From: Cristatella mucedo | Lineage: Eukaryota > Bryozoa > Phylactolaemata > Cristatellidae | DNA: 64,000 bases | NCBI GenBank assembly: GCA_009760855.2 | Contig: WPIO01000071.1 | Span: 1,156,001 to 1,220,000, forward strand | Direction of reading: 5' to 3' | Shown here: in pieces, positions 11,065 through 21,721 of the stretch | Numbering within the stretch: the first letter of the stretch is position 1 | Layout of the letters: every line of letters begins with the position of its first letter | Position numbers and translations under genes: made by a program | The notes under the pieces: model-generated | What the model saw: only the letters and a program-made list of their open reading frames with translations | Database searches by the model: none | Told to the model about the DNA's origin: nothing

Positions 11065-11665
11065 AGTCATAATAATGATAAGGCATTTTTAAAGCATCCA
11101 TGGCTAACTGAATCTCTAGGCACTTTACAGGTGCTGTACAGAAAGCATTACCAAATGATTGGCTGTAACATCCGCCAGCAGCAGACGTAGTGTAAGCAGG
11201 CATATGCACTAGAAGGACGAATCCAGAAGACTCACTAAATACCGTAATAAAGAGGTTTTATAAGTTTCTTTTTAATTTTTTCTTGTCAGGGAACGTTGTG
11301 ACGTGAGTCAGAAGTGAGTTCCAGGCTTTGGGAACGAATGAACTAAGGCCACGGTTTCCAAAGGTTTTGAGATTCGTATGAGGTATGGCTAAACGATTCA
11401 AGTCAGAAGAGCGAGTTGTACGATTCTTTGCCTAGCGGAGAGTAGTTATGATAGGTAGGCTGGAGACAGAGAGTGACAGAACCTTGAAGTCGATGCGTTG
11501 CTTGACTGGGAGCCGGTGCAGGTCGGCGTGAAGTGGTATGATGTGGCAATTGCGACACTCACGGCAGACGCGCCTCGCTGCAGAGTTTTGCACCTGCTGC
11601 AAGCGCCTGGGTGCACAGGCCGGTAGACCAAGTAGTTACAAGCAAGACTGCATCCAGGCAAGGTT
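11065..11665 (-). mobile_element. LINE-A copy, old, 3' part
   Basis: The diverged tail (GAATCTCTAGGCACTTTACAG) is followed leftwards in element order by the 3' UTR and the RT C-terminal region. Matching words include GTTCCAGGCTTTGGGAACG and GATGCGTTGCTTGACTGGGAG. It stops at about 11,665 and resumes near 12,668 after an insertion. Confidence 0.8.
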
Positions 11666-12665
11666 CGGTTGGCTGGGACAGGACGGCTGTAATGTGGTAA
11701 GGGTCACCGGTTAGGCCGGTGTCTGACCTATGGGTTCAGCCGGATGTGCGGGGACGAGAGGTCACCGGAGCTCTTGGGTAAAGGAAGTTGGCCGGGTAAG
11801 TCATGATGTCGGAGGCTTCCGGTCTCGCCGAGTTATGCACCTGGATAGTTGCAGGCGTGCTCCGGCGATGCGGCCACGCATGCAAGGCAACCAGTGCCCA
11901 AGGCCCGAGCGGAGATTGATAGCACGCTCGTTGTTGTGACTTGTATATTTCGCGTTCTCCGTGTAGCCTGTTCGTGGCCCCCCCCGTGTGTTGGCGTTGT
12001 TATATGACAGTCTCCGGCGGCGGCTGCTCTAATGGAGTCTCGCAGAGACACGAAGACACGAGCGGGCGAACACGAGCGGTGAACGAGACTCTCGTCTTTA
12101 TTCCCCCAGCGGGTACATATACGAGCTGGGGGGTGGGTGGGTTGGTGGCTGACTCACCACAGATAAGGGAGTGCATCTGCGGTGGGCCACATGCTTACGT
12201 CAAAGGCTGCAGTGAGTCAATGGTTCAACCACCCGCCGCAGGTGGGCATACCTCAGTGACCGAGAAGCAACAGACGCACGCAACGTCGTCTTTCGGCGGA
12301 AGCTCTCGACAGTGGTAGACGTCGACTCCCGACTATCCAAGCAGTTACTCAGCTAGCCGGATCTTTGACGGTGTACGCTTGTACTATTGGAACGGAGTCG
12401 GCACAACGGCGGGACTGCGGAAGCCGACTGAGCCACGTGACACGTCTGCTCGCGCTTGCGGCGTCACCTCGCGCCCCTATAGTTTACTTCGTGTAGGATC
12501 CTCCCTTTAGGCCCGTTTAGCTCCCCTGTTGTTGTTGGTGCATGCGATATTCTAAAGAGGTCTAACCTTACGGCCGCTCGTCTTACCCTAGCTCAGCGGC
12601 ATGGCGAGCGGTGGCGTGGCCAGAGTAGAGCGAGGCTTGGCTGAAATAGAATCTGACCCCTGTGT
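11666..12665. mobile_element. Unidentified insertion of about 1 kb inside LINE-A
   Basis: This block splits an otherwise collinear LINE-A copy. Similar words flank it (AGACCAAGTAGTTACAAGCA on the left, AGACCAGCAAGAGTTACAGA on the right), as expected from a target-site duplication of about 20 bp. Inside, no transposase or RT frame is seen. A minus-strand AATAAAG signal lies in CTCGTCTTTATTCCC (about 12,095), so a solo LTR in reverse orientation is one option. Confidence 0.45.
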
Positions 12666-12667
12666 TT

Positions 12668-13135
12668 CGGCTACAAGACCAGCAAGAGTTACAGAAGTCG
12701 AGATGGGATGTCACAAATGCATGGACCACCTTGGGTGAGGTATGCCAGTCTAAGCTGGACCGAATTGGTGTATAGCTGAAAGTAGGCAGACTTGAGAGTT
12801 TAGCTGAAGACGTTTGAGACGTTTAGTGGACGGTCACATTGAAACAGAGCACTCAGATTTCGTACTGAGACAGCAGGAGATGTGAAGGCAGAACCCGCTT
12901 TGAGCTTTTCCAATTTCTGAGCAACACTTGGTTCGCACACTACTATCAGTTGGTTTTATCTTCATTTCATTTGGGAAAATTTGTTGCTCTCCAATTGCGA
13001 ATGCCTGCAATATTTGTTGCTGCCCAATTGCAAATGCCTGCAATCAAATTGTTGAGTTGAGTTTGACGTGCTGGAGGGCAGGTAGGGATCAAAGCACAGG
13101 CGCAGCTGTTGTCGTACGCACAGATATGAGAGCCT
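12668..13135 (-). mobile_element. LINE-A copy, continuation of the 11,065 copy
   Basis: Resumes with AGTTACAGAAGTCGAGATGG and runs through the RT thumb and palm, including the reverse of the FLKLNDDKT-type region, to a diverged equivalent of the FDPSQPS region (GGGATCAAAGCACAGG). Many frameshifts. Confidence 0.75.
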
Positions 13136-13675
13136 AGACTGTGCTTGGCTAGTCAATCGGTTATAGTGAGAGTAGATGTGAGTGAGTTAGAGGGAGAGTA
13201 GATTACGACCGGAGATTTAGACCAAGCGCCGTCTGCAGTGGTGCCCCGTGTTTTAGATGCACAGCGGATGACTTTTGGTTTCGCAAAAGCGTGGCGTCGC
13301 TTAGGTCGTCGGCGTGATTCGGCGTCTCGCTGGCTGACTTCGGTAGCCAGCGAGGCCAGCCGCGCGAATTCACTGCAGGAAAATGCCACCAGCGGCCGGT
13401 TCAGCCCGACCGCTGGGTTACCGCGTTACCTGCGTTACCGGCCGGTCGCACCGCGACCTTTAACTCCGTATGACGTATGATGGAGTATGACGCATGGCGT
13501 ATGACGTATGGAATGCAGTGAGCGGATGTCAGCCTTTCTTTTCTTTCTGTTAGCGCTTGTCTAGTAAGAGTTATTTAATCGACGGGGCTCGCGTGTGGGA
13601 AACTCCTTCGAAACCTAGGGCTTTGATGTTTGGTGACCCTGACTATACCGTTGGAAACACCGCTATTTAGGACTA
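13136..13675. other. No gene seen
   Basis: GC-rich, no domain match. The words GTATGACG and GTATGACGTATGG repeat between about 13,467 and 13,512. Confidence 0.35.
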
Positions 13676-13680
13676 GAAAG

Positions 13681-13715
13681 TTTTCTCTCTGTCTCTGTCT
13701 CTCTCTCTGTCTCTG

Positions 13716-13746
<31 letters not shown>

Positions 13747-13803
13747 GTCTCTCTCTGTCTCTCTCTGTCTCTCTCTGTCTCTGTGTGTGTGTCTCTCTCT
13801 CCT
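13681..13803. repeat. (CT)n/(GTCT)n low-complexity tract
   Basis: Imperfect CTCTGTCTCT repeats throughout. Open frames here are artefacts of the repeat. Confidence 0.95.
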
Positions 13804-14395
13804 CCCGCTCGCTCGCGAAGGTGACGACAATCACGGGGTTTGCGTAACTGGCGTGCAGCTCGTCGAACCGCGGTCAGGTTTTCTCCCTTGCAAGTTATCT
13901 CCCCTTACAGGTTTTCTCCCTTGCAGCTTATCTCTTGCACATCCCTTTGCCAGCTCTTCGATCCGCATTGCAGAAACTAACCCGTTTCATTCGCGACGTC
14001 ATGGCTCGGCTGCGATGAAAACGTTCGAGTTAAAGTGAATGGAAGGCGGCAAAATGTGTTGCGAAATAAAAACAAAGCGCGGCAGTCGCTGTTGACCCCG
14101 AGGCTGACCCCGCTGCCGACCCCGCGGCTGGCCGTCGCTGACCCAGCGGCTGATCCCGCTGCTGCATGCTGGCTTTTTTGCCCTAACCCGTGCGAAGTGC
14201 TCGGACGTGAAAGTTTATTCTGTCTGAACGCTGCAGAAACCGTTTCACTATTATTGCTATTACTGCGATTTTCGTTTTGACAAGAGTTTGGCAAGAAAAG
14301 ATGCACCTGTAGCCGAGCAACTCTTACGGAGGCACTCAATCGAAAAGCAGCGAGGAGACAATGCCAATTGTCGGGGAGAGAACGAGTCGTCTCTC

Positions 14396-14466
14396 TATGT
14401 ACGTATCTCTCGCTCTCTCTCGCTCTCTCTCGCTCTCGCTCTCGCTCTCTCTCTCTCTCTTTCTCT
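14396..14466. repeat. (CT)n low-complexity tract
   Basis: CTCTCTCG repeats grading into pure CT. A second short (CT)n lies at 14,657-14,679. Confidence 0.9.
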
Positions 14467-14939
14467 ACGAGCCAGATATCGAGCGAATCTCGCTGCCTGC
14501 GGATGAATGAGCCCGCGAATGAAGCAGAGCATAAGGCGCGATCAGCTCAGCTCAGCCAGGAATAGAATGCCGACGGCGCGAAATTACGACATGCGCCAAG
14601 GGATTTTTCTCCCCTCGCAGCTGCATTGAGGTAATTTGAGCGGTATTCGCATTGCCTCTCTCTCTCTCTCTCTCTCTTCCTCCGTTTTACTGCCAAATAC
14701 CACTCCAAGTAGGGAAGGCCACGCAGCCTTGACATTGCATTGCTCCCGCCCGATTGCGCTCCGTTCTCTGTCTGTCGCGGCCGCCTCTCGATCCGCCCGC
14801 TTGCGTAATTTTTATGACTGCGATTGTGAGCCGTGATCGGAAACCGGTATGCCTCAAAAACCGAGTCCCACTCATGTTGGGTCGCTCAGCAAAGTGGAAG
14901 CCTGCATACTTCGAGCTAAATGTAAGTCTTTTGCTGACC

Positions 14940-15045
14940 GTGACCGTAAGTTTGTATGCACCGAAGGTTAGGAACTCGCTGCTTCCAGCTGAAGTCACTA
15001 TCTGCAATGCCCTTGCACATTTTTAAGTGTCCGCTGAAGATGCAT
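14940..15045 (+). mobile_element. LINE RT C-terminal remnant
   Basis: The peptide APKVRNSLLPAEV, followed one frame over by HIFKCPLK, matches the last RT block of LINE-A (APKARNSLPTCVR...FKRNLK). Too short and decayed to place in a subfamily. Confidence 0.45.
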
Positions 15046-15211
15046 CCATCCCTGTCAGCTTTACCTGCCTCGCAGTCAGCGTTTGGGCTTGGCGCGCTCG
15101 CTTGTGCACGATTCGGTGCACCCTGCAGGGGCACCAGGGGCCAGAACCACAAGGCCGGGGCAAACCAGAACGAACCAGAGGTGCCGCCTCCTACTTGTTT
15201 CTTGCTTGCTT

Positions 15212-15251
15212 ATGCGCCTTTTCGTGCTCATCGTCGCCGCGTTTGTCAGCC
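15212..15251 (+). CDS. IgSF-1 exon 1, signal peptide
   Basis: MRLFVLIVAAFVS then a split Pro codon; donor AGCC|GTAAAC. It is the only in-frame ATG before the hydrophobic run. The leader is short, so an upstream alternative start cannot be ruled out. Confidence 0.5.
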
Positions 15252-18200
15252 GTAAACCGTTTGTCGATTGTTATTTATATATTATCAACCGTTTATTTAA
15301 ATATATATGATCCACAGTTACGTCTGAGCAAGCATAAAAGTAACCTTGTAAGCGAGTTCAATAGCGTCCGCAGTTTAAGTCGGCATCAGCGAACCCGCCA
15401 ATAGCCGCTGGGCCCTTGTCTAGGATAACGTGTTCGCACCTCATGGCTCAGGTCTCACAGCGAGTCCTGCTGGAGGTAGTTCTTTAATAGCAAAATTCCG
15501 ACCGGAAGCGATGGCCGCTAAGGCTCCACTCTCAGCCGCCGTATAAATAAATGAGGCTGTTTAATCAGCTGGCATTTAGCGACGGCGGCGGTTTCATGCG
15601 TCTTGTTTGGCCCAGCGGTTAAAGTGCTCGCCCTGATCAAAGTCTGGCCGAGGTCGTGGGCTCGAGTCCCGTGGCGTATGCGGAGGAAGCGCCTGAGTAG
15701 AGATCAAGTTCTCTTGGGGCGCCGTAAAAATGACTTATATTTATATTTAATTCTTGTCTTCGCTGAAAATTGACGCGCATCTTCGAGAAACATTTTCGAT
15801 TTTGTGTGCAGCCCTCGAAGTGCCGCCGTCGACGCCGACACTGTGGAAAGAAGGAGGCGACCTGTTTCTGGAGGGCGCACCGACGCGTCTGTGCTGCTCG
15901 ACCGAGGACAGTCGCGGCTTGGAGATCACGTGGTGCAGACGAGGTCTTCCGATCGTGGGACCGCTCGACTGGCGAAACGGCTCGCACGCTCTTAGCTGCC
16001 TTTCGCTGGTGCCGAGCTCGGGCGACGACGGTCTGAGCGTGTCCTGCCGGGCGTCCAATCTCGCGGGAGCGACAAAGCGGTCGGTTTCCCCTCAGAATGG
16101 CGCGTGAGTGTGTGCGTGCGTGCTCGACCGACTCGCAGAGCGTAAATGGGCGGAGCAGAGCGCGCGCAGGCACTCTTCGGAGAAAGAGGTGGGCGAGCGA
16201 GCGAGGATTGTTTGAAAGACGACTAATTAATGCGCGACGTTAATTTATTTATTTACGTGCCTTTATTTTTTTATTTATTTACGTGCCTCTATTGCAAGGC
16301 ATTCCTAGAGACGTCGACGTGCTGGAAGGACCTCGCGTCTTATCGGTGGAGGGCGCCATGTTAAATCTGACGTGCCGAGCGAGCAGCCATCCTGCGCCCA
16401 GCTTCGCTTGGAATTTCTCGTTCGGTGAGTGAGCGACCTGAGGAACCTCGGGAGCTCGAGCGCCGAAGCAGTGGGCGGGGCGGGCGGGCGGCACCGAGAA
16501 AGCGCCGTCTGGCGGCAGCGGTGGAGGCAGCTTGCACGTACGCGAGATTTCCTCGAGGACTTCCGCGAGAGTTTCGTTTCGGCGGCATTGAACTCGGACT
16601 GCTTCCGCTCCGACTGCTGACCCCCGCTTGGTCATTCATTTCTTCTGGGCATTAAACTCGAGAGGTCGTTGGGCGTCCGACGAAAAAAGTGACTTCGAGC
16701 AGACCCGCAGCTATTAGTGCCGGCGGTGCCTGCTGCTCTCACCTCTTGCAGCGCTTTGGAGACGGAGTCGCTAGAGACCGTCCGTCGGTAGCGACGGAAA
16801 TTTAGCTGACAGCCGATTGGCTGATAGCTAGCTCCTACTCGTTTGGGCTCCGACGCCGCGCGTGCCATTTGATGTCTGCAACCTTCACTCGTGTCGGTTG
16901 TTTACTTCACTTGGATGATGGAGCAAGGTTTAGATATTAATATAATCCAATTATGATTCATTTTCATCGTGCTCTAAAAGATCCGAATATCTATCCTCTA
17001 GCCAGGCGCTTCACATCACAGCCGAGGCTCGAGCCCACGACCTCGGACATTAAAGGGAGCACAATCACCCTGGATCAAATCAAGTCGTGGGGATTAAGGT
17101 AGTTTTAAAGCAAATAACTTCCACCATTGCCTGCCGACCGACAAATGGCGCTGCAGCGAGCTTGGATCGTAGCCGGAAAAGTTATTCTGACGGAGTCGGC
17201 CGTACGTCGCCGAGGCGAGGAAATTCGGCTGCTTCCGAAACTTGCGCAACCTAGCTTGCACAATGAAGGGCGAAACGAACAGTCACGTGGCTCCATCCCA
17301 AAGCGAGTCGGTTGGCGGGTATTTCGAGCAGTTGAACAAGCTAACCTTCACTTCACCTCCAGGACGGGCCTAGTGATGCAGAATCGAAGCAGAATTGTGA
17401 GACCGCCGAGCGAAAGGAACGGGGGAGGGGGCGGGGCTGGACTGCGTGGGGCTGGACCGATAACCGCGCGCGCTGCGCCGAGTGGCACATGCTGCGGCAT
17501 GGGGTGGGGGGGGGGGGGCGGGCTAGGTGGACGAATGACATGTGGGCGCGAGACGTGACTCGCGAGAAGTGACTCACGCGAGACGTGGCTCTCGCGGCAC
17601 GTCCGCCTAAGCCGCCGTCGATGCCGAGCGAACTCTCGAATTCTCCTTTTCACTTTTTCACTCGCCGTTGGCAGCTGCGGCCCGAAGAGCGACGGAGCGA
17701 AGTCGGTCCAAGGGTCCAAGGGTTGGTCCAAGGGTTGGTCCAAGGGTCGGTCCAAGGGTCGGTCCAAGGGTCGGTCCAAGTCGGTCCAAGGATCGGTCCA
17801 AGCTGACATTCACCGAGGCCCGTCGAAATATGGACGGCCAATCGGTCACATGCTCCGTTCGGAACCAAGTCTCGCGAGAGCTGAGCGCGCGCCTTCGGCG
17901 GCGACCAGCTTCGCCACGCTGGTCGTCTATTGTAAGAGACCAGTCGCCGTGCCGCTCCGCTCTCCGACTCGCCGTCTCATTCTCTCCTTCTCTTCTTACA
18001 TCCGCCTCTCCTTTCCCGACTCTCCAAGCGACGCGGAGCAAAGATATATCCAACTCTTCGACTCTCTTTTAATAATTCGACTCTTTTTTAATAATTCGAC
18101 ACTCCGACTCTCTTTTAATAATTCGACACTCCGACTCTCTTTTAAGAATTCGACACTCCGACTCTCTTTTAATAATTCGACACTCCGACTCTCTTTTAAT

Positions 18201-18515
18201 AATTCGACACTCCGACTCTCTTTTAATAATTTGACACTCCGACTCTCTTTTAATAATTCGACACTCCGACTCTCTTTTTCCGAATCTCCTTCGCATGCGC
18301 CGCCGCCGTCCACCGTGTGCAATGCCTCTTCGGTCGTTTCGCGCGTGTGCCTCTGTGGTGCCGCCGCGCTGCCTTCCGAAGTGCGCATTGCCTCCCGAAG
18401 CGAGCGCTGCCGTGTTTCATCGCAGACAAACCATCGCACCCCACCATCAGCAGTGAAGACTCGGACGTCGTAGTCGCTGGACGCAACGTGACACTTCGCT
18501 GCGACAGTGACATGG
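15212..18515 (+). CDS. IgSF-1: secreted/surface immunoglobulin-domain protein, 5' part
   Basis: Model: 15212-15251 (signal peptide), 15812-16103 (Ig 1), 16309-16424 plus 17675-17931 (Ig 2, split), 18426-18515 (first half of Ig 3). The Met 15212 start gives MRLFVLIVAAFVS, a short hydrophobic leader, and its GTAAAC donor leaves the phase 1 needed by Ig 1. Ig domains are recognised by the B-strand Cys, C-strand Trp and the VSC or VTC F-strand. Introns are phase 1 except the one after Ig 1 (phase 2). The 17675 exon holds a coding 12-bp minisatellite and one missing base between about 17,880 and 17,910, so the model is broken there, either really or by assembly error. The gene must continue past 18,515, but no convincing second half of Ig 3 was found. 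Exon order matches IgSF-2. The role (adhesion or recognition) is inferred from domains only. Confidence 0.7.
15601..15752 (+). mobile_element. SINE-A copy inside IgSF-1 intron 1
   Basis: A-box-like TGGCCCAGCGGTTAAAGTG, B-box-like GTGGGCTCGAGTCCC, then the hairpin tail GCGCCTGAGTAGAGATCAAG...TTCTCTTGGGGCGC and TTATATTTATATTT. Same strand as the host gene. Confidence 0.8.
15812..16103 (+). CDS. IgSF-1 exon 2, complete Ig domain 1
   Basis: The acceptor TTTTGTGTGCAG ends at 15,811. The domain shows APTRLCCSTED (B strand Cys), LEITWCRRG (C strand Trp), and DDGLSVSCRASNLAG (F strand Cys). The donor GC|GTGAGT leaves phase 2, which fits the acceptor CATTCCTAG at 16,308. Confidence 0.8.
16309..16424 (+). 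CDS. IgSF-1 exon 3, first half of Ig domain 2
   Basis: VDVLEGPRVLSVEGAMLNL, then TCRASSHPAPSFAWNFSFG, carries the B-strand Cys and C-strand Trp. The donor G|GTGAGT leaves phase 1. Closely parallels IgSF-2 exon 58074-58199. Confidence 0.8.
16975..17060 (-). mobile_element. SINE-A fragment, reverse strand
   Basis: CCAGGCGCTTCACATCACAG and GGCTCGAGCCCACGACCTCGG match the tail start and B box of SINE-A on the minus strand. The A-box end is lost. Confidence 0.6.
17675..17931 (+). CDS. IgSF-1 exon 4, second half of Ig domain 2, frame-broken
   Basis: The acceptor CGCCGTTGGCAG ends at 17,674. After a Val-Gly-Pro-Arg repeat, the Ig part reads KLTFTEARRNMDGQSVTCSV. The expected end ATSFATLVVY lies one frame away, before the donor T|GTAAGA at 17,932. 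The exon is 257 nt, and 258 would keep frame with the next exon. Either a 1-nt deletion or a base-calling error in the GC-rich stretch 17,880-17,910. Confidence 0.65.
17703..17803 (+). repeat. 12-bp coding minisatellite (GGTCCAAGGGTC)n
   Basis: About eight imperfect copies. The unit is a multiple of three, so it adds whole Val-Gly-Pro-Arg units in the IgSF-1 frame without breaking it. Confidence 0.9.
18060..18278. repeat. 27-bp minisatellite in IgSF-1 intron
   Basis: About eight copies of a unit containing TTAATAATTCGACACTCCGA, CT-rich on the plus strand, lying 150 bp before the next acceptor. Confidence 0.9.
18426..18515 (+). CDS. IgSF-1 exon 5, first half of Ig domain 3
   Basis: The acceptor GTGTTTCATCGCAG ends at 18,425. 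It reads KPSHPTISSEDSDVVVAGRN, then VTLRCDSDMG, with the B-strand Cys. The donor G|GTGAGG leaves phase 1. It is 90 nt, exactly the length of the IgSF-2 exon 60063-60152, with the same layout. Confidence 0.75.
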
Positions 18516-18534
18516 GTGAGGAAACGCGCGCGTG

Positions 18535-18536
<2 letters not shown>

Positions 18537-18614
<78 letters not shown>

Positions 18615-18716
18615 GAAGAGAGAGCTAGGGAAAAGAGAGGGAGAGAGAGAGAAATGGACATCTAGAAAGCGAGAGAGAGATAGAGTGAGGGAGAGCGAGC
18701 GAGTAATGGAGGGAGA

Positions 18717-18783
<67 letters not shown>

Positions 18784-18790
18784 CATGTGT
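18537..18790. repeat. (GA)n microsatellite, two tracts
   Basis: Long GA runs at about 18,538-18,607 and 18,718-18,780 with an imperfect GA-rich centre, directly after the IgSF-1 exon 5 donor. Confidence 0.95.
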
Positions 18791-18954
18791 GCGCGCGCGC
18801 GTGTTTTCGTGTGTGGGTGCGTGTGACCGCTTGCCTGTTTTCTGTAGCTTGAGACGCTATTGGAAGGCTGAAGCGGATATTACCCCACCATAATTGCCCA
18901 ATTTCGCGGTTAGATTTTTTCAAAACACATCTGCAGACTCGGGGCTAAGCAGAA

Positions 18955-19005
18955 TTATTATTAACAAAAAATATTGCATAGCACCCTAATAAAACTAAAT
19001 CTCTT
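18955..19005 (-). mobile_element. LINE-A tail fragment
   Basis: TTATTATTAACAAAAAATATTGCATAGCACCCTAATAAAACT resembles the reverse complement of the hairpin tail. Short and weak. Confidence 0.4.
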
Positions 19006-19009
19006 GCCG

Positions 19010-19495
19010 GATGGCATTTCTCATTTGGTGAGAACACATGGTTTGGCTCCTCCATACCAAGCTGAACTGCTGCACCAGTTTCAGCCTTCTCGTGCCCTCA
19101 AGTCTTGTGTGGAAAATACATTAGGTATTCCATTCCTCCACCTCAAAGACCGTTGGCGACAGAAGCTTTAGCTCTGCAGGTCCTAGAAAGTGGAGCTCGC
19201 TTCCACGATTCTTAGGCAAGGACAACTACTTTCCTGCTGCCGACTATGGCTCATCCTTTCCAGTGGTCCTGAGCTGCTACTTCCATGCTACTCACTACCT
19301 AAACTGCTCTCCTGTCTGATATCCTTCCACTTCTCTTTGTTGCATGAAATTAAGTCTGTAGGATACCGAATGCATACCGAAAGCCGCTTAGGCTGTGAGT
19401 TCGCTATACAAAACACCCACATACTCTTTATGGCTTTGCGGAGTTACAGACGGAGATATGCATCACATTACATTACATTGCATTGAATAAAAGAC
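19010..19495 (+). mobile_element. LINE-B 3' end fragment
   Basis: Contains the RT C-terminal peptide LAPPYQAELLHQFQPSRALK, then the family 3' UTR (GCTATACAAAACACCCACA) and the terminal GTTACAGACGGAGATA followed by ACATT repeats. Truncated at the 5' side. Confidence 0.8.
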
Positions 19496-19559
19496 TAGGG
19501 CTTAGTGGTAACATGCGAAAATATAGCAAGCACGTGCATGCAACACATGCTAATGGAGG

Positions 19560-19665
19560 AAATAATAATAATAACAATAACACTACATTTGTATGGCACC
19601 CTCAGGGAACTGAATCTATTTCTAGATACTTTACAGATGCTGTATTGAAATCATTGCAAAAATGG
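19560..19665 (-). mobile_element. LINE-A tail fragment
   Basis: (AAT)n, then GGCACCCTCAGGGAACTGAA and TACTTTACAGATGCTG, a diverged reverse-complement LINE-A tail. Confidence 0.6.
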
Positions 19666-19675
19666 ACGGACGGAT

Positions 19676-19985
19676 GATAATAATAATATATTTGATATAG
19701 CGCACTCAGAGAATTCGATTTCTTTCTAGGCACTGTGCATTCACTGCAAAGGACGCACGATCGAATGGTTAGTGGTAGCATGCTCAATAGGCAACAAGAA
19801 TAACATGGTTAGAGGTGACATGCACAGGGTCAGCACGCAAGCATGGTTAGTGGTAGCATGCTTAGTGTCAGCGCGCATAAGCACATAAAGGACGAATTAC
19901 GGGGACCCACTACATGCTGTCACAAATAAAAGCGGTTTTAGTTTCTTTTTTGATGCGGAAGTCGGGAGTAGGTAGTTCTTCTCTA
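19676..19985 (-). mobile_element. LINE-A 3' end fragment
   Basis: Hairpin (GCGCACTCAGAGAATTCGAT), then the 3' UTR words GGTTAGAGGTGACATGCACA and GACGAATTACGGGGACCCAC. It ends within the region preceding the RT stop. Confidence 0.8.
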
Positions 19986-20439
19986 TTATATAATTATATA
20001 ATAATTGTAATTAATAATAACAATAATAATTAATAAGGTACGCTCGCTGCTACTTCGATACTTTTACGGTTTCCACACTCGTGCGAGTTCGATAGTCTTA
20101 CGAGCTCGCTGCTGCTGCGTCTAGGAACAACTCTGCCCATGCGCGTCACGTCACTGCGATCCGGAAGCGATCGAGACGCTAACGCCCAAGTGCGCAGCCA
20201 GCGCGCGACCGGCGGCGAGGAGAGACCAGCGGAAGCGAGTGGTCACGTGACCGCGCCGCCACAAGGCGGCGCTGGGGAATCCGCGTCCTGCGGTCGTACG
20301 AAGCCTCAACCGGCGTCGACGAAGCCGTGCCGAGCCCGACTTCGCGCGCTTACGCAAGTGCTGGCTTCATCTCTGGCTTTAATCAAAAGCTCCTTCGCAG
20401 CGTCGCAACTGTTGGAAACCAAAAGCAAATCCACTCTGG

Positions 20440-20600
20440 GTTAAAATTAATGCTAAGCTTTAGGCTCTGGGTTCTTCTGTTGTATGGAAAACTCTCCTGC
20501 GTGGCAAACAGTTAGTCTCTGCAGCGTTATATTTGTGTTATGCGTTGTACGCATGGTGTTATAGACGGAGATACATTGCATTAAATACATTTCATAACGC
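20440..20600 (+). mobile_element. LINE-B tail fragment
   Basis: GGAAAACTCTCCTGCGTGGC, a diverged middle, then TATAGACGGAGATACATTGC. Decayed. Confidence 0.5.
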
Positions 20601-21600
20601 TTTCAGAGGATGCCAACAGCTTCAGCGAGTCACGTGGATGCGTTGCACGTTGCTCTGCCCGTAGACCAGGAGGTGGCAAAATGAAGCCGCGAAAAAGCTT
20701 TTCAGGCTTTCCATGCGCTCCGTAAACAAAAGGCAACCGCAAAAAAAGTGAAAATGCAGAGAGCGGCAGCCGGGCCGCGTTTACGTAGCGGCAGGAGGCC
20801 TTTAGCGTCTTTTACCCGCTCGTGGCGAGCTTGAAAAAATATTGTCTGCCACCGGATTCGAACCCATGGCCCGGATCGAGAACTGCACGAAGGTTACCGC
20901 TGAGTTAAGAGCCGACTACAATAGCCCCCTTTTCGCTTTCTCACTTGCCGTTGATCGAGTTGCCTAAGAACAGGCCGCCGCCGCATAGCACAGGCTGCTG
21001 CGGCTTCGTGGCGGCGGCGGCCATTAGAAGAAAATAATGCTCGCCGAGTAGAGACCCGCGCCGCGTCAGCTTAACAGATAAAGGCAGCATTAATGATACT
21101 CATATTAAATACTGTGTATCTATAGGAGAGTAGGGGTGATTCATGCTGGCGTTAGGACATTGCGGAAGGCATCGTCCGTCAACGGCGGAACTTGCTGCCC
21201 CGGAAATGCAATGACAAAGGGACCGCCTGGTTCGGTGGCTGCCATGCTGCTTCGGAATCGCAATATTATCAGCTTCCATTCGTCGCTCGCATCGCCGCAT
21301 GAATTCCGATTTTAGCCGCAATTCTGCGGTCTGATACTAGAGTCGGGCCTGAAATGTTGGCGAGTTAGCGAGGAAGCGCCCCGCTGAAGCCTCGTTAAAG
21401 CAGAGCGAACCGGGAAAAGATGTCTGAAGAAAATAAATTATCTATCCAACGTATTCTACTGGGTTAGTTCTTTTACTAGAAGCACGCAGAAGAAAAAACT
21501 GACTCCAAAATAAAGTAATGGGACAGAGATGACCTACCCATGTGGTTAATACTTATATCTACCGTCGCTACCAGTTTTGGTGCTCGTGCGTTAAACTACC
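20601..21600. other. No gene seen; one tRNA-like remnant
   Basis: No conserved frame. At about 20,853-20,925 the minus strand reads like a tRNA (TTAACTCAGCGGTAACC ... GGGTTCGAATCC), but the acceptor arms do not pair well, so it is more likely a tRNA pseudogene or SINE head. Confidence 0.4.
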
Positions 21601-21627
21601 GAGGCCGAAACGCCTACAGAAAGAAAG

Positions 21628-21629
<2 letters not shown>

Positions 21630-21672
<43 letters not shown>

Positions 21673-21689
21673 AATATATATATATATAC

Positions 21690-21718
<29 letters not shown>
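21630..21718. repeat. (TA)n microsatellite
   Basis: TA runs interrupted by ACAAA twice; a short (GA)n follows at 21,741-21,753. Confidence 0.95.

Positions 21719-21721
<3 letters not shown>

Noticed and set aside
20853-20925. A functional tRNA gene
   Set aside because: The acceptor stem does not pair and no terminator T run follows, so it was kept only as a tRNA-like remnant.
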